Assembly: GCF_026410925.1 (NCBI RefSeq)
Contig: NZ_CP112972.1
Span: 1,984,001-2,048,000, forward strand
DNA from: Halovenus salina
GTDB taxonomy: Archaea > Halobacteriota > Halobacteria > Halobacteriales > Haloarculaceae
DNA length: 64,000 nt
Direction of reading: 5' to 3'
Position numbers and translations under genes: made by a program. Positions 8,757 through 17,905 of the stretch are shown here, piece by piece; the first letter of the stretch is position 1; every line of letters starts with the position of its first letter. A model generated the notes under the pieces. It saw only the letters and a program-made list of their open reading frames with translations. It did not search any database and had not been told where the DNA came from.

Positions 8757-9523
8757 TCGGTCATCCCTCCAAGGTAGGCGTCCTGGACGTCTTCGTTGTC
8801 GGTAATCTCCTCGGGCGTTCCCTCCGCGAGCACCTGTCCGTGGTTCAGTACGGTAATCATGTCTGATATCTCCATCACGAGTTCGATGTCGTGTTCGACG
8901 AGAATCAGCGTCTGCTCGACCAACACCTCCTCGATGAGGTCGATTGTCTCCTGTGTCTCCTCGGGACCCATGCCGGCGGTCGGCTCGTCGAACAACACCA
9001 GCTCGGGCTCGGTCGCGAGGACGACCCCGATTTCGAGGCGGCGCTTGTCGCCGTAGGGCAACGCCTCGGCCTCCTCCTCGGCGATATCGAGTAGGTCGAT
9101 TCGCCCGAGGATTCTGTCGGTCTCGTCGTTGATGTCGTCGTACCGGTCGGTCGGCTTGAACAACGCCTCCCGGAAACTGTAGGAGTCTCGCATCCGGGAC
9201 TGGACGGCCAGCCTGACGTTCTCGCGGACGGTCAGGCCGCCGAAGATATTCGAAATCTGGAACGAGCGCCCCATCCCACGCCGGATGCGTTCCTCCGGCG
9301 GGAGGTCGGTGACGTCCTCGCCGTCGAAGTACACCGCGCCCTCGGTCGCGTCGAGCGCGCCCGAGATGAGGTTGAACATCGTCGTCTTACCGGCACCGTT
9401 GGGACCGATGATACTCCGGAACTCGCCGGGTTGGATTGCGATGTCGACGCCGTCTATCGCGGCGAAGTTGCCGAACTCCTTGACGAGGCCGTCGGTCCGG
9501 AGCATCGGCTCTTCAGTTGCCAT
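8753..9523 (-). CDS. livG: Branched-chain-type ABC importer ATPase (LivG)
   Basis: A 256-residue ATP-binding subunit. Walker A is GPNGAGKTTMFN. The degenerate signature LPYGDKRRLEIG is characteristic of LivG, and Walker B is LVLFDEPTAG. It pairs with LivF to power the transporter. It overlaps livF downstream and the fused permease gene upstream by about 4 bases on each side, indicating one transcript. The insertion near residues 110-150, between the Q-loop and signature, is the normal LivG extension. Confidence 0.93.
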   Translation of the reverse strand: MATEEPMLRTDGLVKEFGNFAAIDGVDIAIQPGEFRSIIGPNGAGKTTMFNLISGALDATEGAVYFDGEDVTDLPPEERIRRGMGRSFQISNIFGGLTVRENVRLAVQSRMRDSYSFREALFKPTDRYDDINDETDRILGRIDLLDIAEEEAEALPYGDKRRLEIGVVLATEPELVLFDEPTAGMGPEETQETIDLIEEVLVEQTLILVEHDIELVMEISDMITVLNHGQVLAEGTPEEITDNEDVQDAYLGGMTE

Positions 9524-11742
9524 CAGTCGTCACCTCCTTCGGGTTCGGCCGGCACGTTCGTCGATGGCTTGAACCGCGGCGGCAGCCGCTCTCGGAACAG
9601 TTCCGGCAGCGACACCATCCCTCGCGGGAGGAAGATGACGAAGACGACGAAGGTGAGCCCGAGGAACAGCCGCCACCGCTCGGCGACTGTTCCGGCGACA
9701 CCCTCGATTGGCCCACCGACGCCCAGCATCGACCCGAGCCAGATGAACGGCTCGAACAGGGTCTGCTCTTGCAGGAGCTGTTCGAGCCCGAAGAAGGTGA
9801 ACGCCCCGAGAATCGGGCCAAACAGCGTTCCCATGCCGCCGAGGATGACCATCACGACGACCTCGCCGGATTTGAGCCACTCGACGGCACTCGGTGCGAC
9901 GAAACTCTCGTTAATCGCGAAGATGACGCCGGCGAGCGTCGCGAAGATGCCGCTGACGACGAACGCCCGACGCTTGTAGACCGTCGGGTCGTAGCCGAGA
10001 AAGCGCACGCGCTGTTCGTTCTCACGGATCCCCTTGAGAACCGCACCGAATGGCGACTGGAGCATCCGGCGGGTGATAAGGAAGGACATGATGAGCACAG
10101 CCAAGACGATGTAGTACAACAGCAGATCTCCCGTGAGGGTCACGGGACCGAGGAAGACCCCGATTTCCTCCAGTTCGACACCCATCCCGCCCAGGCCCCA
10201 GTACGAGGAGAAGCCAAACAGTCCCTCGGAGCCGCCGGTCAGCTGGATATCACGGGCGGCCTCGGCGCTACAGACCGGCGTCGTCTCGCAGAACCCGACC
10301 ACCCAGCCGTCGATTTTGGTGAGGCTGGTGTGGAACAACTCGGCGAAGGCGAGCGTTATCATCGCGAAGTAGACGCCGTGGACCCGAATCGAGAAGTAAC
10401 CGACGAGCCAGGCGACGACGCCGCCGACGACCAGCGCGGCCGCCGCTGCGACGAACACCGACTCGCTGAAGTTGAACAGGACAGCACCGGAGACGTACGC
10501 GCCCAGGCCCCAGAAGAGGGCGTGTCCGAGCGAGACGAGTCCGGTGTACCCCATGATGAAATCCAGCGCGAGCGCGAACAGCCCCCAGGTGAGCATCCGC
10601 ATAACGAGCGTGACCATGAACGTCGAGTACAGCCAGTCGACCCCCAGTGGCACCAGCGCGAGCAGGACGATCATCACAGCGCCCAGTTTGAAGCGGGTGT
10701 CCGGAGCCAGGAGACCGCCGGTCGAACCGGTGAGTAGCTCGCCGCCCTCATCTTCGAACTCCGAGCCAAAGAGCCCGCGCGGCCGGGCGATGAGAACGCC
10801 AATCATCAGCACGAAGATGACCATCCCCTCGAGCTGTCCGAGCAGCTCGAATCCCGTATTGACTGGGTCGAGCCAGCCGCCCGGAACCAGGGGGAGCGAA
10901 ATCTGGATGTCGGCATTGATGATTGTCTCCTGTAGCACACCGACCCCCAGGCCGCCGACGACGGCACCGCGGAAACTCCCGAGTCCGCCCAGCACGACGA
11001 TGACGAACGCGGCGATGATGATGTCGAACCCGATACCGGGCACCACCTGGCCGCGACCGGCGGTGAAGACGATGCCGGCGACGGCCGCCAGTGCAGCCCC
11101 AGCACCGAAGACAAGCGAGTAGTACCGGTCGATAGAGATACCCAGATTCCGGACCATCCGGCGGTCCTGTGCGCCAGCCCGGATGATGAGGCCGTACCGG
11201 GTGTACTTCAGCAGTGCCCAGACGCCGAGTGCGAGTGCGCCGCCGAACCCGATGATGAAAAACGAGTACCGGCTGAAGGTCGCACCGAGCACGTCGACGG
11301 TGCCCGTGAGATAGTCCGGGCGGGCGATGCGACGCGGACTAGTCCCCCATATCAGCTTGATGAGGTCGTTGAGCACGAGCACCAGCCCGAACGTCAGCAG
11401 GATGTGATAGAGCGGGTCCCGGCCGTACAGCGGCCGCACGGTGAACCGCTCGATAGCCACACCCATAACCCCGACTAACAGCGGGGCGACGACGAGCGCA
11501 ACGTAGAAGCCGAGACCACCGCCAAGCGGCGTGACGATTGCCGCCGCGAAGTAGGCACCGAAGGCGTACAGCTCGCCGTGGGCGAAGTTGATGACGTGCA
11601 TCACGCCGAAGATAACCGACAGCCCCGCGGCGAGTAACACGTACACCATCCCGACGGTCAGCCCGTCGAGTAATCCTTGCACCGAGATGAAACTCCCGGC
11701 GGACAGTACATCCAACATCGACTGTATCGTGCCTGCGTACAT
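9523..11742 (-). CDS. Fused LivH-LivM ABC permease
   Basis: A 739-residue integral membrane protein made of two permease halves that are normally separate. Residues 1-320 are LivH-like (GLSVIFGVMHVINFAHGE motif, GLIIRAGAQDRRMVRNLGI loop). Residues about 345-735 are LivM-like (GYTGLVSLGHALFWGLGAY, RVRFLGYDPTVYKRRAFVVS loop). A charged linker (about 322-345) joins them. The frame is unbroken across the junction, so this is one polypeptide with both EAA-type loops that dock LivG and LivF. It forms the translocation pore of the HAAT importer. It overlaps livG by 3 bases and follows the receptor gene by about 20. Confidence 0.92.
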   Translation of the reverse strand: MYAGTIQSMLDVLSAGSFISVQGLLDGLTVGMVYVLLAAGLSVIFGVMHVINFAHGELYAFGAYFAAAIVTPLGGGLGFYVALVVAPLLVGVMGVAIERFTVRPLYGRDPLYHILLTFGLVLVLNDLIKLIWGTSPRRIARPDYLTGTVDVLGATFSRYSFFIIGFGGALALGVWALLKYTRYGLIIRAGAQDRRMVRNLGISIDRYYSLVFGAGAALAAVAGIVFTAGRGQVVPGIGFDIIIAAFVIVVLGGLGSFRGAVVGGLGVGVLQETIINADIQISLPLVPGGWLDPVNTGFELLGQLEGMVIFVLMIGVLIARPRGLFGSEFEDEGGELLTGSTGGLLAPDTRFKLGAVMIVLLALVPLGVDWLYSTFMVTLVMRMLTWGLFALALDFIMGYTGLVSLGHALFWGLGAYVSGAVLFNFSESVFVAAAAALVVGGVVAWLVGYFSIRVHGVYFAMITLAFAELFHTSLTKIDGWVVGFCETTPVCSAEAARDIQLTGGSEGLFGFSSYWGLGGMGVELEEIGVFLGPVTLTGDLLLYYIVLAVLIMSFLITRRMLQSPFGAVLKGIRENEQRVRFLGYDPTVYKRRAFVVSGIFATLAGVIFAINESFVAPSAVEWLKSGEVVVMVILGGMGTLFGPILGAFTFFGLEQLLQEQTLFEPFIWLGSMLGVGGPIEGVAGTVAERWRLFLGLTFVVFVIFLPRGMVSLPELFRERLPPRFKPSTNVPAEPEGGDD

Positions 11743-11762
11743 CTGAAACCGAGAGCCCGAGA

Positions 11763-13082
11763 TTACAGTTCGCAGCCCGTGTCCTCACACGGCGGCTGTG
11801 CTGCCTGGCCGTCGAGGTTCGTCAACAGTTCGACTGCGGCGGTCTCGCCCTCCTCGGGCTCGACGTTCTGTCCCATCCAGACGGGGTTCGACGCCTGGTG
11901 GTCGCACTCGCGGAAGGATACGTCGCCGAAGATTGTCTCGTGGCTCATGCCCGGCAGCACGTCTTTGACATCTTCGGGGTCCTTGGAGCCAGCTTCCTGG
12001 ATGCCGTTTGCGAGCATCAGCACCGAGCCGTAGCCGACCCGCGAGAAGTTGTCCGGCGGCGCGTCGTACTCGGCCTGGTAGTCCTCGACGAACTGCGGGT
12101 TCGTCCCCGTGTCGATGCTCGGCACGTATCTGGTGCCGCTGTAGACGTCGTGGGCGGCCGAACCGGCACCGCCGCGGACAACGCGGAACGAACCGGTCGT
12201 CGTTACGATTGGGATATCCTCTTTCAGGCCGCGCTCTGCGGCCTGCACCAGGAAGCGAATCAGGTGCCCGCCGGTCGCGCCGACGACCAGCGCGTCTGCG
12301 TCGCCGACGTTGTCCTCGATCTGGGTGATGGTCGAATCAAAGTTCTGTGCGGCCACGTCAGAGCGGGTGGTCCCTAGCCGCTCGTAGCCGTCGGCGCGGT
12401 CGCTCATCCGAGAGTCGACCTCTTCGAGCACGGAGTCGCCGTAGGCGTAGTCGGCAATCTGGTAATGGAGGTTCGTCCACCCCTGGTCGGCCAGCCACTG
12501 GGTCGTCACCTCGGCAATCTGTGCCGTACTCGTCTCGAAGCGGAAGACGTACTCGTTGCAGTTCGAGCCGGTAATCGACACGTCGGCCGCACCCGGTGTG
12601 TAGACGACCTCGTTCGTCGCGGCGACCTCGTTGATAGCCAGCGCCACCGAACTCGAAATCGCGCCAGTCAGGAACTGTGCGCCGTCGGACTCGATTGCCT
12701 GATTTGCCGCCTGGACGCCGTCCTCGGAGCTGAGCTGGGTGTCGTACTCCGCGACGTCGAACTCGAAGTCGTAGTCGTCGCTCGCGTTGACCTGGTCGAT
12801 AGCCAGCGTTTCGCCTTGGTTTCGCTCGCTTGCGAGCTCTGAGAAGTCGCCCGTGAACGGTTCGAGCACGCCGAGCGTGACCTCGTCGAACTCTGTCCCG
12901 TCGCTCGTCGTTCCGCCGTCCTCGCCGTCCTCGCCGTCGCCTCCGTCTTCGCCGTCGCCGTCGTCTCCGTCGTCGGTGCTCCCGATACAGCCTGACAGTC
13001 CTGTGAGCGCAACAGCACTCCCCGCTGCCGTCGTTTTGAGAAAGTCTCGTCGCTTTTTTTGCATCTGGTTATCGTTTCTCAT
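11763..13082 (-). CDS. Periplasmic-binding-type lipoprotein receptor of the Liv-like importer
   Basis: A 439-residue extracellular receptor of the type I (Leu/Ile/Val-binding) fold. The N-terminus has a Tat twin arginine (KKRRDFLKTT) and a lipobox LSGC ending at about residue 32. A Gly/Asp/Glu-rich tether (about 35-65) follows, then the ligand-binding domains (VTLGVLEPFTGDFSELASER onward). The acid tether is typical of haloarchaeal lipoproteins. It is first in the operon with the fused permease and two ATPases. Starts at 13082 or 13064 are both possible. TATA-like AT-rich sequence lies upstream at about 13108-13140. Confidence 0.92.
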   Translation of the reverse strand: MRNDNQMQKKRRDFLKTTAAGSAVALTGLSGCIGSTDDGDDGDGEDGGDGEDGEDGGTTSDGTEFDEVTLGVLEPFTGDFSELASERNQGETLAIDQVNASDDYDFEFDVAEYDTQLSSEDGVQAANQAIESDGAQFLTGAISSSVALAINEVAATNEVVYTPGAADVSITGSNCNEYVFRFETSTAQIAEVTTQWLADQGWTNLHYQIADYAYGDSVLEEVDSRMSDRADGYERLGTTRSDVAAQNFDSTITQIEDNVGDADALVVGATGGHLIRFLVQAAERGLKEDIPIVTTTGSFRVVRGGAGSAAHDVYSGTRYVPSIDTGTNPQFVEDYQAEYDAPPDNFSRVGYGSVLMLANGIQEAGSKDPEDVKDVLPGMSHETIFGDVSFRECDHQASNPVWMGQNVEPEEGETAAVELLTNLDGQAAQPPCEDTGCEL

Positions 13083-13265
13083 ACGGTCGCTTTCCCGGTA
13101 CTGGCATATATGCATTACCCCATATATATCGTTGGTTTAAGTACTTACCCCGCATAATGGCGGGTTTAAATACGGATATTCAGACTGAATGTCGTCGGCT
13201 CGGCCGAAAAACCGCCGGAGTGTCACGTCGGCGAATCCGCGCTCATACGGGCGTTCGTGGCTCGT

Positions 13266-13382
13266 CTCATAATGATTGTTGCGGTTATTTTCGTGACCAC
13301 GTCACGACTATCGGTGTTTCGCCGCGTGAGGCCCACGTCTCGTTTCCCAACGGCGGTAACGACTCGCAACAATCACTATCAG
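13266..13382 (-). repeat. MITE-like 117-bp element, copy 1
   Basis: It is bounded by imperfect terminal inverted repeats: CTCATAATGATTGTTGC at 13266-13282 and GCAACAATCACTATCAG at 13366-13382. It has the same length as a second element at 38871-38987 in opposite orientation. Both share the terminal repeats, a GTTTC core segment and the internal block ACGACTCGCAAC near one end. It has no coding capacity. It lies between the receptor promoter (receptor gene starts 13082) and the HD-protein stop (13406) and accounts for most of this 320-base gene-free gap. Confidence 0.65.
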
Positions 13383-13405
13383 CCAAAATCATCGCAATAC
13401 CGCTG

Positions 13406-13984
13406 TCAGGAGGTCTGTGAGTACTCGTCGACCCACTCCTGGAGGGTGATACCCATCGCCGCCTGCGTGATGGCGTTCGAGGACATCGAGTTTGCACTTT
13501 TGACGAGCTCGGCCTCAAGCGTGCGTGTGGGCACCTCGCCGAGGAAATGCGGGATGGCGCGCTGGACCGACAGCGGGCAGCCGACCTCGTGGGCGAGGGC
13601 GTACCCCGAAATCGAGTGTGGAATCTCCTCGCTGGCGTAGGTCGGGTCGGGGTCGACGAGGTCGTCCTCGACGTGGTCGGTGTACTCGTAGCATTTGCCG
13701 ACGTCGTGGAGGAGGGCTGCAGCGAGAATCGTATCGAGGTCGGGGTCTGCGCCGTGGAACTCGCGTTGCTCGCGCGCTCCCTCCCGGGCGATGCGCGTCA
13801 CGCCGCGAACGTGCTCGACGTTCGAGACCTCGTGGATGTTCCAGGCGTAGGGGATGTCCTCGATGTCCTGCCAGCCGCCGCGTTCCAGCCCCAGCACCCA
13901 CGCCTCGACGACCTGTTCGCGCAACTGGTCACTCTCGATATCGTCGAGTTCGGGGAAGGCATCCCGGACCTGCTGGTCGTACAT
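13406..13984 (-). CDS. HD-domain metal-dependent phosphohydrolase
   Basis: A 192-residue protein with the HD signature ALLHDVGKCYEYTDH near residues 90-105, plus further metal-ligand histidines (SNVEHVRGV upstream, IPHSISGYALAHEVG downstream). HD proteins hydrolyse phosphate esters, often nucleotides. The ATG at 13984 follows the stop of the EthD gene by about 2 bases. An overlapping GTG at 13990 is possible. It is probably translated from the same transcript as the EthD gene. The substrate is unknown. Confidence 0.85.
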   Translation of the reverse strand: MYDQQVRDAFPELDDIESDQLREQVVEAWVLGLERGGWQDIEDIPYAWNIHEVSNVEHVRGVTRIAREGAREQREFHGADPDLDTILAAALLHDVGKCYEYTDHVEDDLVDPDPTYASEEIPHSISGYALAHEVGCPLSVQRAIPHFLGEVPTRTLEAELVKSANSMSSNAITQAAMGITLQEWVDEYSQTS

Positions 13985-13986
13985 GG

Positions 13987-14700
13987 TCACTCCTCGCTTT
14001 TGACGACCTGCTCCTGGCCGATGAGCCGGGGACGCTCTTCGACAGCGAGGAAGTTGTTGACGTCCTCGCGGGCCTCGGCGGCGACCTCCTTACTCGGGTC
14101 GTAGTCCCGGGACCCCTCGCTGCCGAGTGCCTCGTGGAGGTCTTCGAGTGTCTCGAAGTAGAGTTCGGCGACGCCGTCGAACTCGGCGTTCTCGGGGTCG
14201 GTCGGGTAGACCGTGTGATACCGGACGACGCCCTCGATGTCTTTCGCCAGCGGCGAGTGATTCGACTCCCAGTACTCACGGAACTCCTCGTGGCTCATCC
14301 CCTCTTTGCGGACGAGAAACGCCGAGTGTTTGTAGAGGCCGTCGGTGCTGTCGGCCTCCTCCTTCCAGACTTTCTCCTCGCCGATGAAGCGGGGCCGCTC
14401 TTCGATAGCGAGGAAGTTGTTCACGTCCTCGCGGGCCTCGGCGGCAACCTCTTTCGTAGGGTCGTAATCTCGCGAGCCGGGACTTCCCAGCGCCTCGTGC
14501 AGGTCGTCCAGCGTCTCGAAGTAGAGTTCGGCGATGCCGTCGAACTCGGCGTGTTCGGGTTCGGTCGGCAGCACCTGCTGGTAGCGGACAACGCCCTCGA
14601 TATCTTTCGCGATCGGCGTGTGGTTGTTCTGCCAGTAGTCGACGAACTCCTCGTGGCTCATCCCCTCCTGGCGGACGAGCAGTGCGATATGCTTGTACAT
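13987..14700 (-). CDS. Tandem EthD-like ferredoxin-fold protein
   Basis: A 237-residue protein built of two nearly identical copies of an EthD/dimeric alpha-beta-barrel domain. Copy 1 starts at residue 1 (MYKHIALLVRQEGMSHEEF) and copy 2 at about 122 (LYKHSAFLVRKEGMSHEEF). Each contains NNHTPIAKDIEGVVRY or SNHSPLAKDIEGVVRY and DVNNFLA(I/V)EERPR. EthD-family domains normally dimerise, so the duplication creates an intramolecular dimer. The start at 14700 is set by the first domain. It is upstream of and overlapping the HD gene. Possible roles are a hydrophobic-ligand enzyme or a monooxygenase helper; nothing more specific is visible. Confidence 0.85.
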   Translation of the reverse strand: MYKHIALLVRQEGMSHEEFVDYWQNNHTPIAKDIEGVVRYQQVLPTEPEHAEFDGIAELYFETLDDLHEALGSPGSRDYDPTKEVAAEAREDVNNFLAIEERPRFIGEEKVWKEEADSTDGLYKHSAFLVRKEGMSHEEFREYWESNHSPLAKDIEGVVRYHTVYPTDPENAEFDGVAELYFETLEDLHEALGSEGSRDYDPSKEVAAEAREDVNNFLAVEERPRLIGQEQVVKSEE

Positions 14701-14761
14701 CACCCGTGAGTTCTCGCGGGCCGGTGATAAACGCGGTGGAACCGGGAAAGCGGCGACTCGC

Positions 14762-15598
14762 TCACTCAGGAAGGTGGTCGAGAGCCGCCGCAAGTTCCTC
14801 GTCGTACGGCGACCCGAACAACAGCAGATGGACGAGGAGCGGATACAGCCGGTAGGCGTACCGGCGCGTCTCGAAGAAGCCGTCGTCGATGCCACACAGC
14901 GTCTCGTACCGCTCGAAGAACGCCTCGCCGAAGGTGTCTGTCCAGTCGATGTACGCCAGCTCGATCTCGGGATGGGCGTAGTAACAGGCCGGGTCCAGAA
15001 AGGCAGACACCTCCTCGCCGCTGGTCAGGATGTTCGTTCGCCAGGCGTCGCCGTGAATCAGTGCCGGCGCGGCGGGTTCGACCAGTATCTCGGCCAATCG
15101 GCTCAGAACGGCCTCCAGCCGCCGGTCGAGCGCCGTATCGAGTGCGCCAGCATCGAGACACAACTCGCGGACGTGCTGGAGCCGGTGGTCGATGTAGAAG
15201 CGCGACCAGTGGTCGGTCCAGGGGTTTGGTTGCGTGACTGTGCCCGTGAGCGTCGCGAAGGGAAAGCCAAACCGGTCGGCCGTCGTCTCGTGTAGCGCCG
15301 CGAGATGGTCGGCGGCGTCGCGCTCGACAGCAGGTGTGATTTCGGAGTCGCCCGGGACGTGTGTCAGTACCAGCAGGTTGTCCGAGGCTGCAAGCACCGC
15401 CGGCACCGGCAGCCCGCTCGCGTCGAGGTACTGGAGCATCCTCGCCTCGACCGATAGCGGCGTCTCGCCGGTTTTTGCGACGACTGTCCGACCGTCTTCG
15501 AGGGCGACCCGATGGACGGTGCCGATCATCCCGCCGTCGAGTTCGGACAGCGAGCGAACCGTCGTTCCGAGCGCCCGCTCGATGCGTGTCGTGTCCAC
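14762..15598 (-). CDS. Fructosamine/ketosamine-3-kinase family protein
   Basis: A 278-residue aminoglycoside-phosphotransferase-fold kinase. It has a nucleotide-binding lobe (GTVHRVALEDGRTVVAK), the catalytic loop LIHGDAWRTNIL (Asp as base) and the metal-binding FLDPACYYAHPEIELAYID. This matches fructosamine kinases, which phosphorylate sugar-amine adducts on proteins and so start deglycation. The GTG at 15598 is chosen because conserved sequence begins at once (VDTTRIERALG); further upstream in-frame codons belong to the preceding gene's shadow. Confidence 0.85.
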   Translation of the reverse strand: MDTTRIERALGTTVRSLSELDGGMIGTVHRVALEDGRTVVAKTGETPLSVEARMLQYLDASGLPVPAVLAASDNLLVLTHVPGDSEITPAVERDAADHLAALHETTADRFGFPFATLTGTVTQPNPWTDHWSRFYIDHRLQHVRELCLDAGALDTALDRRLEAVLSRLAEILVEPAAPALIHGDAWRTNILTSGEEVSAFLDPACYYAHPEIELAYIDWTDTFGEAFFERYETLCGIDDGFFETRRYAYRLYPLLVHLLLFGSPYDEELAAALDHLPE

Positions 15599-15638
15599 GA
15601 CAGAACGTCCGGAGCCGCCTACAAGAGTGTCGCGGTCC

Positions 15639-17288
15639 TCAGTCGGTCGAGCCGTCGACCAGCACCGACGAGGGGAGCCCGACTCGGGCGACTGTGCCGC
15701 CTGCGTCTCGCTGTGTGAACGAGAGGTCTCCGCCCAGGTCGGTCGTCGCCCAGTTCGTAACCCAGAGACCGACGCCGGAGCCGTGTTCCAGCGGCGTCTC
15801 CTCGCCACCCTCGACGACGCTGCGTTCTCTGTCTGGAATCCCCGGGCCGTTGTCGCGGACCTCAATGACGACCGGGTACCGCTCGCCCGGTTCGACGGCC
15901 GCGGCGAGGACGACCCGGGGGGTGTCGGTCTCGGCGTGTTCGACTGCGTTCTCGACGAGATTGTCTAGGACGAACCGGAGCGCCGCCCGGTCACAGTGTA
16001 TCTCCCGATCCGGCTGTGCCTCGATGGTGACGCTCGCCCCGGGCCAACGACGCTCGTGTTCGTCAGTGAGGGCGTTGAGGAACGCGCCGAGTTCGAACCG
16101 TCGTTGCTCGTCGGCCGCGAGAATCTCCTCGATTCGCCGGGCTTTCGTCCCTTGGGAGTCCAGCGAATCGGCGGCATCAATTGCGGTATCCAGGCGTGTC
16201 GCGAGGTCGTCCTCGGTTTGGTCGGCGACGACCTCGGCGTTGGCGGTGATGACGCTCACCTCGTTGCGGATGTTGTGTCCCAGGATACGGTTGAAGACCT
16301 CCAGGCGCTGCTTGCGTAGCTCTCGGTCGGTCACGTCACGGAGACTTACGATAGCGCCCAGCTCCCGGCCGTGGCCGTCGGTCAGCTGGGATACCTGGCT
16401 GTCGAACTGCCGGACGCCGCGCGCGGTATCGAGGTCGATGGTGTCGCGTTCAGCGAAGCGCTGGCTCGTGTGGCCGAGGACTCGTTCGATATCTGTGCCA
16501 AGCGGTGTCGACTCCTCGACGACCGTCGCGCGGACGCGCTCGTTGAGCGAGAGCACTCGGTCGTCGGTATCGACAATTGCGACGAGATCGTCTGTCTCCC
16601 GGAGCATCGCTCGCTCACCGACCAGTCCGGCCGTCGGCACTGGGTCGAAGATGCCGTATCGGAATACCGCGAGCACAGCGGCGACGGCGCTGATACCGAA
16701 CCCGGCCGCGAAGATGCTCGCCGAAAGAAGCGTCACGTCCTGATCGGTGAGCTGACCGAACAGCGTGACTGTCAGGCTCGGGGCGATTCCAAGGACGACG
16801 AGTACACTCCCGCTCGACAGCGAGATGTACTCGTCGAGGACCGTGCTCCGAAAGACGAGCAGGCTGCCGATGAGCGCGAACGCCGAGTACGTGCTCAGTG
16901 CGACCGCCGACAGCGCCGAGGCAGTCGCCCCGGCCGACCCGACGGGCTCAACGAGCCAGGGGACCAACACCAGCGACGGCACGAGCAGTACCACCGCAAG
17001 CAGCGGGCGCTGACGGGTGTAGCTCCCGGTGTACTGGAGCGCAAACAGGAACCAGACAACGGTCGAGAGACACCAGAGACCGAGGAAGACGAGCGTCGGC
17101 AGCGTCTCCGAGTTCACGACCGCAAACGACAGTGAGGCTATCGGAATCAGCCCACAGAGCGCGAGATAGCCGGCAACGAGCCCCGACCCCGGGTGTTCCC
17201 ACCGGCGGTAGCCGTCGACGCCGATACCGGCCAGCACGAACCCGGCAACCACGGCGAGGAACAGGATGAGCGAAACGTGGGTTGCCAT
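15639..17288 (-). CDS. 7TM sensor histidine kinase with PAS domain
   Basis: A 549-residue kinase. Seven hydrophobic helices (about residues 5-215) form the histidine-kinase N-terminal 7TM module. A PAS-like domain (about 225-330) follows. The H-box is ILGHNIRNEV, with an intact His. The HATPase_c domain has N-box NLVENAVEHA and G-boxes DNGPGIP and HGSGVGLWV. It signals from the membrane; no partner regulator is adjacent. The 5' end is divergent from the carbonic anhydrase gene. The start at MATHVSLILF puts the first helix at the N-terminus. Confidence 0.9.
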   Translation of the reverse strand: MATHVSLILFLAVVAGFVLAGIGVDGYRRWEHPGSGLVAGYLALCGLIPIASLSFAVVNSETLPTLVFLGLWCLSTVVWFLFALQYTGSYTRQRPLLAVVLLVPSLVLVPWLVEPVGSAGATASALSAVALSTYSAFALIGSLLVFRSTVLDEYISLSSGSVLVVLGIAPSLTVTLFGQLTDQDVTLLSASIFAAGFGISAVAAVLAVFRYGIFDPVPTAGLVGERAMLRETDDLVAIVDTDDRVLSLNERVRATVVEESTPLGTDIERVLGHTSQRFAERDTIDLDTARGVRQFDSQVSQLTDGHGRELGAIVSLRDVTDRELRKQRLEVFNRILGHNIRNEVSVITANAEVVADQTEDDLATRLDTAIDAADSLDSQGTKARRIEEILAADEQRRFELGAFLNALTDEHERRWPGASVTIEAQPDREIHCDRAALRFVLDNLVENAVEHAETDTPRVVLAAAVEPGERYPVVIEVRDNGPGIPDRERSVVEGGEETPLEHGSGVGLWVTNWATTDLGGDLSFTQRDAGGTVARVGLPSSVLVDGSTD

Positions 17289-17392
17289 CGGGAGAGTATC
17301 TCGGTGCGAGCACAATAACGGTGCAGGATTTCCCGGGGCCGCCCGCCACCCTCACGGCCGGGCTTTTTACCCTGACCGTCCAACCCAGGGGC

Positions 17393-17905
17393 ATGCAACG
17401 CTCCTTTCACGACCAGGAACCGACCGTCGCCGACTCCGCCTCTGTCGACTCCACGGCGGTACTCGTCGGTGACGTGACCGTCGGCCCGGAGGCGACGGTT
17501 CTGCCGGGCGCGGTTATCCGCGGCGACGGCGGCGGCGAGGTGGTCCTTGACGCGCGTGCGAACGTCCAAGACAACGTCACCATCCACGCCGACGCTCCCG
17601 ACCAGCGGGTCCACCTCAAGGAAAATGCCGCCGTCGGCCACAACGCAATCGTCCACAACGCGACTGTCGGCGAGCATAGCCTCGTCGGCATGAACGCGAC
17701 GGTGCTTGACGACGCAGTCCTCGAACCCTACAGCGTCGTCGGCGCGAACAGTCTCGTCACCGAGGGCCAGCGCATCGAATCAGAAACGCTCGTCGGGGGG
17801 ACGCCCGCAGAGGTCCTCCGCGAAGACCTCGACAGAGACGCAGCGCTGTTCCAGACTGCCGAACACTACACAACGCGGGTCGACGGGTTCGGTCCCGTCG
17901 ATTAA
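17393..17905 (+). CDS. Gamma-class carbonic anhydrase-like hexapeptide protein
   Basis: A 170-residue left-handed beta-helix protein with repeated hexapeptides (VGDVTVGPEATVLPGAVIRG). The three Zn ligand His residues of the gamma class are present in TIHAD, VGHNAIVH and its final His. It would form a trimer and interconvert CO2 and bicarbonate, or serve as a related acyltransferase-like protein. A TTTTTA box about 17-22 bases upstream of the ATG suggests a leaderless transcript. The last 4 bases overlap the stop of the convergent radical SAM gene. Confidence 0.87.
   Translation: MQRSFHDQEPTVADSASVDSTAVLVGDVTVGPEATVLPGAVIRGDGGGEVVLDARANVQDNVTIHADAPDQRVHLKENAAVGHNAIVHNATVGEHSLVGMNATVLDDAVLEPYSVVGANSLVTEGQRIESETLVGGTPAEVLREDLDRDAALFQTAEHYTTRVDGFGPVD

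Noticed and set aside
9517-10737. 406-codon plus-strand frame opposite the fused permease
   Set aside because: Antisense shadow of the permease; very charged product without domains.
13149-13164. CCCGC-ATAATG-GCGGG inverted repeat upstream of the receptor gene
   Set aside because: Only 5-base arms with an asymmetric surround; weaker than the operators listed.
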